Notes under the pieces: generated by a model
What the model was told of the DNA's origin: nothing
The model's input: only the letters and a program-made list of their open reading frames with translations
Databases searched by the model: none
In this document: positions 40,580 to 45,512 of the stretch, one piece after another
Numbering within the stretch: position 1 is the first letter of the stretch
Layout of the letters: each line of letters begins with the position of its first letter
Origin: Streptomyces sp.
GTDB lineage: Bacteria; Actinomycetota; Actinomycetes; Streptomycetales; Streptomycetaceae
Length of the DNA: 45,512 nucleotides
Assembly: GCA_013362785.1 (NCBI GenBank)
Contig: JABFVM010000257.1
Coordinates: 1 to 45,512 of the forward strand
Direction of reading: 5' to 3'
Translations under genes and position numbers: made by a program

Positions 40580-41359
40580 ATGGGGCACATGGACCACTTC
40601 AGCGCCGGATGGGTCACCCCCGTCCTGTCCTACGCGATGGCCTGCGTCGGCTCGGCCCTCGGATTGCGCTGTACCGTCCGGGCACTCGAAGCGGACGGCG
40701 CCTCCAAGCGGAACTGGCTGCTGCTCGCCTCCCTCGCCATCGGTTCCGGCATCTGGACCATGCACTTCATCGCGATGATGGGCTTCAGCGTCGACGGCAC
40801 CCCGATCCGCTTCGACGTACCGATCACCGTGCTGAGCCTGCTGATGGCCGTCGCCGTGGTCGCGGCGGGCGTCTTCACCGCCGGATACGGCCGCTCCCGG
40901 GTCACCTCCGTCATCCTCGGCGGCCTCGGCACCGGCCTCGGCGTCGCCGCCATGCACTACACCGGCATGGCCGCGCTCAACCTGCACGGCGCCGTCGACT
41001 ACGACCCGATGCTCGTCATCGCCTCGGTCGCGATCGCCGTCGTCGCCGCGACCGCCGCGCTGACGCTCACGCTCATCGTGCGGGGACCCGCCCTCGCCGC
41101 CGTGGCCGCGCTCGTCATGGGGCTCGCCGTCAGCAGCATGCACTACACCGCGATGTACGCCGTGAACATCTCCCTCGCGCCCAGCAGCGCGGCCCTGCCC
41201 GGCGCCACCGCCACGGAGTTCATCTTCCCGCTGGCCGTGCTGCTCGGTTCGTTCCTCTTCCTCGCCGCCGCGTACGTCGCCCTGTCCCCGACCGGCAAGC
41301 GCCACGAGTCGGCCGCCGCGGCGCAACTGCTGCGCGAGGTCGAACTCACCACGGCCTGA
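40580..41359 (+). CDS. MHYT domain integral membrane sensor
   Basis: 259 residues, ATG with AGGAG upstream. Seven hydrophobic helices carry three MHYT-type motifs: WTMHFIAMMGF, AAMHYTGMAAL and SSMHYTAMYAV. In known MHYT proteins these are proposed to bind copper and sense O2, CO or NO. Most MHYT proteins have a fused GGDEF/EAL or kinase part; here the protein ends after the membrane region, with a short soluble tail (TGKRHESAAAAQLLREVELTTA). It is directly followed, 53 bp on, by a histidine kinase gene, which may be its output partner. Confidence 0.9.
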   Translation: MGHMDHFSAGWVTPVLSYAMACVGSALGLRCTVRALEADGASKRNWLLLASLAIGSGIWTMHFIAMMGFSVDGTPIRFDVPITVLSLLMAVAVVAAGVFTAGYGRSRVTSVILGGLGTGLGVAAMHYTGMAALNLHGAVDYDPMLVIASVAIAVVAATAALTLTLIVRGPALAAVAALVMGLAVSSMHYTAMYAVNISLAPSSAALPGATATEFIFPLAVLLGSFLFLAAAYVALSPTGKRHESAAAAQLLREVELTTA

Positions 41360-41412
41360 CGGCCCTTCGAAGGCCCCCATTCCCCCCGACCCAGGTCGAA
41401 CGAGGTCCCCTC

Positions 41413-43404
41413 ATGCGCGTCCCCCGCCGTACCTCCGCCCGGCTGCGTCCCAGATCGGTGCGGGCGAAGATCGTCGCCCTGCTGATGCTGCCCATCGTGT
41501 CCCTGATGGCACTGTGGGGCTTCGCCGCGGTGACGACCGCCTCCAGCATCGGCGACACCGAGCGTGCCAAGGACGTCAACGCCGAACTCCTCGCCCCCGT
41601 GGGCGACTTCGTCACCGCGCTCCAGGCCGAGCGCACCGCCGCGATGCGCCACGCGGCAGCCCCGGACGCCTTCGCCAAGGCACGCAAGGCCACGGACAGG
41701 GCCGCCGCCGCCCTGCGCAACGGCATCAACGCCTCCAGCTCCGACGCCGGCCTCCTCGACGCCGGACTGCCCTCGCGCATCGAACGGCTGGAGGCCGACA
41801 CCGGACGCCTGGCGCGGCTGCGCACCGACGCCGTCGCCAAGAAGGCGGGGGCCGCCCCGGCCGCGTACACCGCCTACTCGGCGATCGTCGAGCACGCCTT
41901 CGCCGTCACCGGCGCGCTCACCGGCGAGCGTGGCACCGACGCCGCCTCGGAGGCGCGCGTGGTCCTCGAACTCGCCCGCGCGCGGGAGGCGCTGGCCCGC
42001 GAGCAGGCGCTGCTGGGCGCCGCAGAGGTCCGCGGGACGCTCGGCAAGGGGGAGTACGCGCTGTTCGTGGGCGCCGTGGCCACCCGACGCGAGCTGCTGG
42101 AACCGGCGGTCGCCGATCTGAAGGCCGCGCACCGGGCGGCGTACGACGAGGTCCTGGACGGCGAGCAGTACGCGCGCGTGCGGGCCGTCGAGGACAAGGC
42201 GCGCGGCGGCGGGGCAGGGGCCGTGACGGCCGGCTCGCTCGCGGGCTGGGACACCGCTGTGACCGGCGTGCTGAAGGAGCTGACCGAGGCCGAGACGGCG
42301 GCCGGCGTCGGAGCCACCGCGCAGGCCGACCCGTTCGGCTGGGGCACCCTGGGAGCCTCGGGCGTCGCCGTGGTGCTCGGTCTGGTGGGCGTCCTGCTGT
42401 CGCTGCTGGTGTCCGTGCTGGTCGGGCGCGGTCTCATCGTCGAACTGCTCGATCTGCGCAACAGCGCCCTGGAGGTGGCCGGCCGGCGTCTCCCGCAGGC
42501 CATGCGCAGGCTTCATGCCGGACATGGCCTGGACATCGACGCCGAGGCGCCGATGCGGCGACTGGCCGGCGACGAACTCGCCCAGGTCGGCACGGCGCTC
42601 ACGGCGGTGCAGCGGGCGGCGCTGAAGGCGGCGAGCGAGCGGGCCGAGCTGCTGAGCGGGATCTCCGGGGTGTACGTCAGCCTGGCGCGCCGCAGCCAGG
42701 TGCTGCTGCACCGGCAACTGGACCTGCTGGAAGGCATGCAGCGGCGCCAGCAGGACCCGTCCGAACTGCAGGATCTGTACCGCGTCGACTACCTGGCGAC
42801 ACGGATGCGCCGGCACTCCGAGAGCCTGCTGATCCTGTCCGGCATCGCGCCGGGGCGTGGCTGGCGGGACCCGATCGCGCTGGCGGACGTGCTGCGTGCG
42901 GCCGTCGCCGAGATCGAGAGCGCGCAGCGGGTGCAGATCTGGGCGGTGCCGAGGGTGTCGCTGGTGGGCGGCTCGGTCGCCGACGTCATCCATCTCCTCG
43001 CCGAACTGGTCGAGAACGCCACGGCGTTCTCCCCGCCCAGCACCAAGGTGCAGCTGCGCGCCGCCCGGATGCGCGAAGGGCTGCTCATCGAGGTCGAGGA
43101 CAGCGGCTTCGGCATGAACGAGGCGGCCCTCGCCGAGGCCAACAGCAAGATCCAGTCCGAGAAGGTCGACCTCCTCGACGCCAAGCAGATCGGCCTGTTC
43201 GTGGTGAACCGGCTGCGCGAACGGCAGGGGCTGCGTGTCGAGCTGCGCTCCTCGCCGAGCGGCGGTGTCACGGCCGCCGTCCTCGTCCCCGAGTCCCTGC
43301 TGCGCGACGAGACGCCGGCCGGCGAACAGGCGGTGCGGGGGCGCGGGCTCGCCCCGGCGGCGGCGCTGATCGCGCATCGCAGGGTGGACGGAGGCGGAGC
43401 GTGA
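41413..43404 (+). CDS. Nitrate/nitrite-sensor-type histidine kinase-like ATPase
   Basis: 663 residues. N-terminal membrane helix (KIVALLMLPIVSLMALWGFAAV), then a long helical NIT-like extracytoplasmic sensor (about 45-300), a second helix (ASGVAVVLGLVGVLLSLLVSVLVG), a HAMP-like linker, and a HATPase_c domain. The pseudo-phosphorylation helix is DYLATRMRRHSESLLILSG; ATP motifs are ELVENATAFS (N), EDSGFGM (G1) and IGLFVVNRLRER (G2). It resembles the CvnA-type sensor of Streptomyces conservons, but the usual CvnB/C/D genes do not follow. The ATG follows GAGGTCCCCTC. A link to the preceding MHYT gene is likely. Shorter than many relatives: no long Pro-rich tail. Confidence 0.88.
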   Translation: MRVPRRTSARLRPRSVRAKIVALLMLPIVSLMALWGFAAVTTASSIGDTERAKDVNAELLAPVGDFVTALQAERTAAMRHAAAPDAFAKARKATDRAAAALRNGINASSSDAGLLDAGLPSRIERLEADTGRLARLRTDAVAKKAGAAPAAYTAYSAIVEHAFAVTGALTGERGTDAASEARVVLELARAREALAREQALLGAAEVRGTLGKGEYALFVGAVATRRELLEPAVADLKAAHRAAYDEVLDGEQYARVRAVEDKARGGGAGAVTAGSLAGWDTAVTGVLKELTEAETAAGVGATAQADPFGWGTLGASGVAVVLGLVGVLLSLLVSVLVGRGLIVELLDLRNSALEVAGRRLPQAMRRLHAGHGLDIDAEAPMRRLAGDELAQVGTALTAVQRAALKAASERAELLSGISGVYVSLARRSQVLLHRQLDLLEGMQRRQQDPSELQDLYRVDYLATRMRRHSESLLILSGIAPGRGWRDPIALADVLRAAVAEIESAQRVQIWAVPRVSLVGGSVADVIHLLAELVENATAFSPPSTKVQLRAARMREGLLIEVEDSGFGMNEAALAEANSKIQSEKVDLLDAKQIGLFVVNRLRERQGLRVELRSSPSGGVTAAVLVPESLLRDETPAGEQAVRGRGLAPAAALIAHRRVDGGGA

Positions 43405-43570
43405 CGCCGTACTGGCAAGTAGGGCTTCTTCGCCCGATCTTCACACGAATGTACTGCGATCGGAGTACGTGTGGGGCTGGTGGGACGGCTAGGGTCGGTT
43501 GACATTTCAAGCGTCGCCCCCACGCGTGCGCGACGCGCCGTCAAGTGCACTTCTGGAAGGGGACACTCCC

Positions 43571-44692
43571 GTGTCCGAATCCCCCACCCCCGCCCAGCCG
43601 TCCCACCGCAGAAAGCGCTCCCTGTCCCGTCGCGGCATGATCGCCACGGGCGGTGCGGTGGCCGCCGGAGCCGCGCTGACGCCGATGGTGTTCGCGTCGA
43701 CCGACTCCGACGGGACGGACGACTCCGCCGCCGGTTCGGGCGGTTCCGGTACGACGCCGGAGAAGTTCCCCGCCACCCGCACCGAGGCCGCCACCGGCAC
43801 CGGCTCCGCCACCACCGCCTTCGCCGCCTCCTACGTCGGGGTGCGCTGGTCCGGCGCTCAGGAGGGCGCCGCGATCCGGCTCGCGGACGGCAACTGGCAG
43901 AACCTCGCGAGCGGCTGCGCGACCGTCGAGAACGGCGGCACGGCCCTGGTCGCCGCCGACAACGCCACCGCCTACGAGGTGAAGGCCCCGGCCGGCATCG
44001 ACGGCGTCCACTCGCTGGCGATCGACACCACCGACGGCCCCGACCGCACCTTCAAGGTGCCGAGCGAGCCCACACGCGTGCGTGGCGTGCGCTACCTCTC
44101 GCGGCCCGCCTGGGGCGCCGACGAGTCCAAGCGCTTCAAGCCGGACGGCTCGGTCAACTCGCCCGAGACGTACTACCCGCTGCAGATCGTCACGGTCCAC
44201 CACACCGCGACGCCGAACAACGACCCCGACCCGGCCGCGACGGTACGCGCGATCTACGAGTACCACGCGATCACCAACGACTGGGGCGACATCGGCTACC
44301 ACTTCCTCATCGACGAGGCGGGCAACGTCTACGAGGGCCGCTACTCCGGCGACGACGGCATCCCTGCCTTCAACCCCGACGGCGACCTCGTCACCGGCTT
44401 CCACTCCGTGGGCTACAACTCCGGCGCCCTCGGCATCGCCCTGATCGGCAACCTCGACCAGCAGGCCCCCACGGAGGCGGCCAAGGCCTCCCTGGTCCGG
44501 CTGATCAAGGTGATCACCCGGTTCAAGGGCCTGGACCCGCAGGCCCGGGTGACCTACACCAACCCGGTCAACGGCACGAAGAAGGACACGAACACGGTCG
44601 GCGGCCACCGCGACTACTTCGCCACCGAGTGCCCCGGCCAGGTCATGTACGACCTCCTCGCCGAGGTCCGCGAGGCGGCGGCCCGCCGCTGA
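43571..44692 (+). CDS. Tat-exported peptidoglycan amidase (PGRP/Amidase_2)
   Basis: 373 residues, GTG start with GGAAGGGG upstream. The twin-arginine signal is RSLSRRGMIATGG, followed by a hydrophobic stretch to about residue 42. After a Ser/Thr/Gly-rich linker and an immunoglobulin-like part, the amidase domain starts at YLSRPAWGADES. Zinc ligands are seen in VTVHHTATPN, and the C-terminal GGHRDYFATECPGQ, with YHFLIDEAGNVYEGR between. It cleaves the MurNAc-L-Ala bond of peptidoglycan outside the cell. The Tat route implies it folds with its zinc before export. A hairpin follows the gene. Confidence 0.93.
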   Translation: MSESPTPAQPSHRRKRSLSRRGMIATGGAVAAGAALTPMVFASTDSDGTDDSAAGSGGSGTTPEKFPATRTEAATGTGSATTAFAASYVGVRWSGAQEGAAIRLADGNWQNLASGCATVENGGTALVAADNATAYEVKAPAGIDGVHSLAIDTTDGPDRTFKVPSEPTRVRGVRYLSRPAWGADESKRFKPDGSVNSPETYYPLQIVTVHHTATPNNDPDPAATVRAIYEYHAITNDWGDIGYHFLIDEAGNVYEGRYSGDDGIPAFNPDGDLVTGFHSVGYNSGALGIALIGNLDQQAPTEAAKASLVRLIKVITRFKGLDPQARVTYTNPVNGTKKDTNTVGGHRDYFATECPGQVMYDLLAEVREAAARR

Positions 44693-44708
44693 CGGACGGA
44701 CCTGCTGA

Positions 44709-44741
44709 CGCGCCCGGGGACGACGGGGATCCCCGGGGCGT
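44709..44741 (+). terminator. GC-rich hairpin after the amidase gene
   Basis: CGCGCCCGGGGA pairs with TCCCCGGGGCGTG (one bulge) around a short loop. There is no T-tract, typical of many Streptomyces terminators. Confidence 0.5.
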
Positions 44742-44847
44742 GGCCCGTCCTGTGTGCCGGTCCCGGGCAGCGGGCGGGCGCGGGCGAGGGATGTCGGTGC
44801 GCCCGACTACCCTGGAGGGTCGATCGATCCCCCTGGGCAGGAGAGAA

Positions 44848-45512
<665 letters not shown>

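Overview
The window is a high-GC actinobacterial chromosome segment, almost certainly Streptomyces. The evidence is strong G/C third-position bias, frequent GTG starts, many 4-bp ATGA/GTGA overlaps, and marker families: an SsgA-like sporulation protein, a DUF397/DUF5753 pair, a resuscitation-promoting factor and a tricorn protease. From memory, the right half (ECF transporter, ssgE, two penicillin-binding proteins, pmt, rsmI, tatD, rpfB, ksgA, ispE) follows a conserved gene order of Streptomyces chromosomes. No insertion sequence, rRNA, tRNA or CRISPR array was found by eye.

Layout. 1-3.3 kb: tail of an MFS transporter, a GNAT acetyltransferase, exonuclease III (xthA), and a large serine recombinase whose catalytic N-terminus is cut off by a one-base frameshift. 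3.4-7.6 kb: a MerR regulator divergent from a Baeyer-Villiger monooxygenase / alpha-beta hydrolase / short-chain dehydrogenase operon resembling the front of the mycobacterial mymA operon. 7.6-12.3 kb: two small conserved proteins, a tricorn protease, and a TetR regulator with a two-site operator. 12.4-18 kb: the MMPL exporter that the TetR protein probably controls, an unknown 214-aa protein, an HTH/DUF397 pair, a YbaK-type deacylase and an EamA transporter. 18.1-20 kb: a three-gene locus with a WXG100-like, ESX-type protein. 20-25 kb: methyltransferase, metallophosphoesterase, DUF1876 protein, serine hydrolase, Ohr and OhrR.

25-28 kb: an ECF metal transporter (CbiM/Q/O type) whose promoter carries a Nur-like box, which points to nickel; the ohrR gene is translationally coupled to the end of this operon. 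27.9-34.4 kb: cell-envelope and development genes (ssgE, two tandem class B-like PBPs, a small secreted peptide, the protein O-mannosyltransferase). 34.4-40.4 kb: housekeeping genes rsmI, a zinc-ribbon protein, tatD, rpfB, ksgA and ispE. 40.5-45.5 kb: an MHYT membrane sensor, a nitrate/nitrite-sensor-type histidine kinase, a Tat-exported PGRP amidase, and the start of an ABC-F ATPase.

Across the window at least eight genes have TANNNT exactly six bases before an ATG/GTG start and no Shine-Dalgarno sequence, the signature of leaderless mRNAs. The least explained parts are the WXG100-like locus, the broken recombinase, several unassigned operator palindromes and some small orphan proteins.
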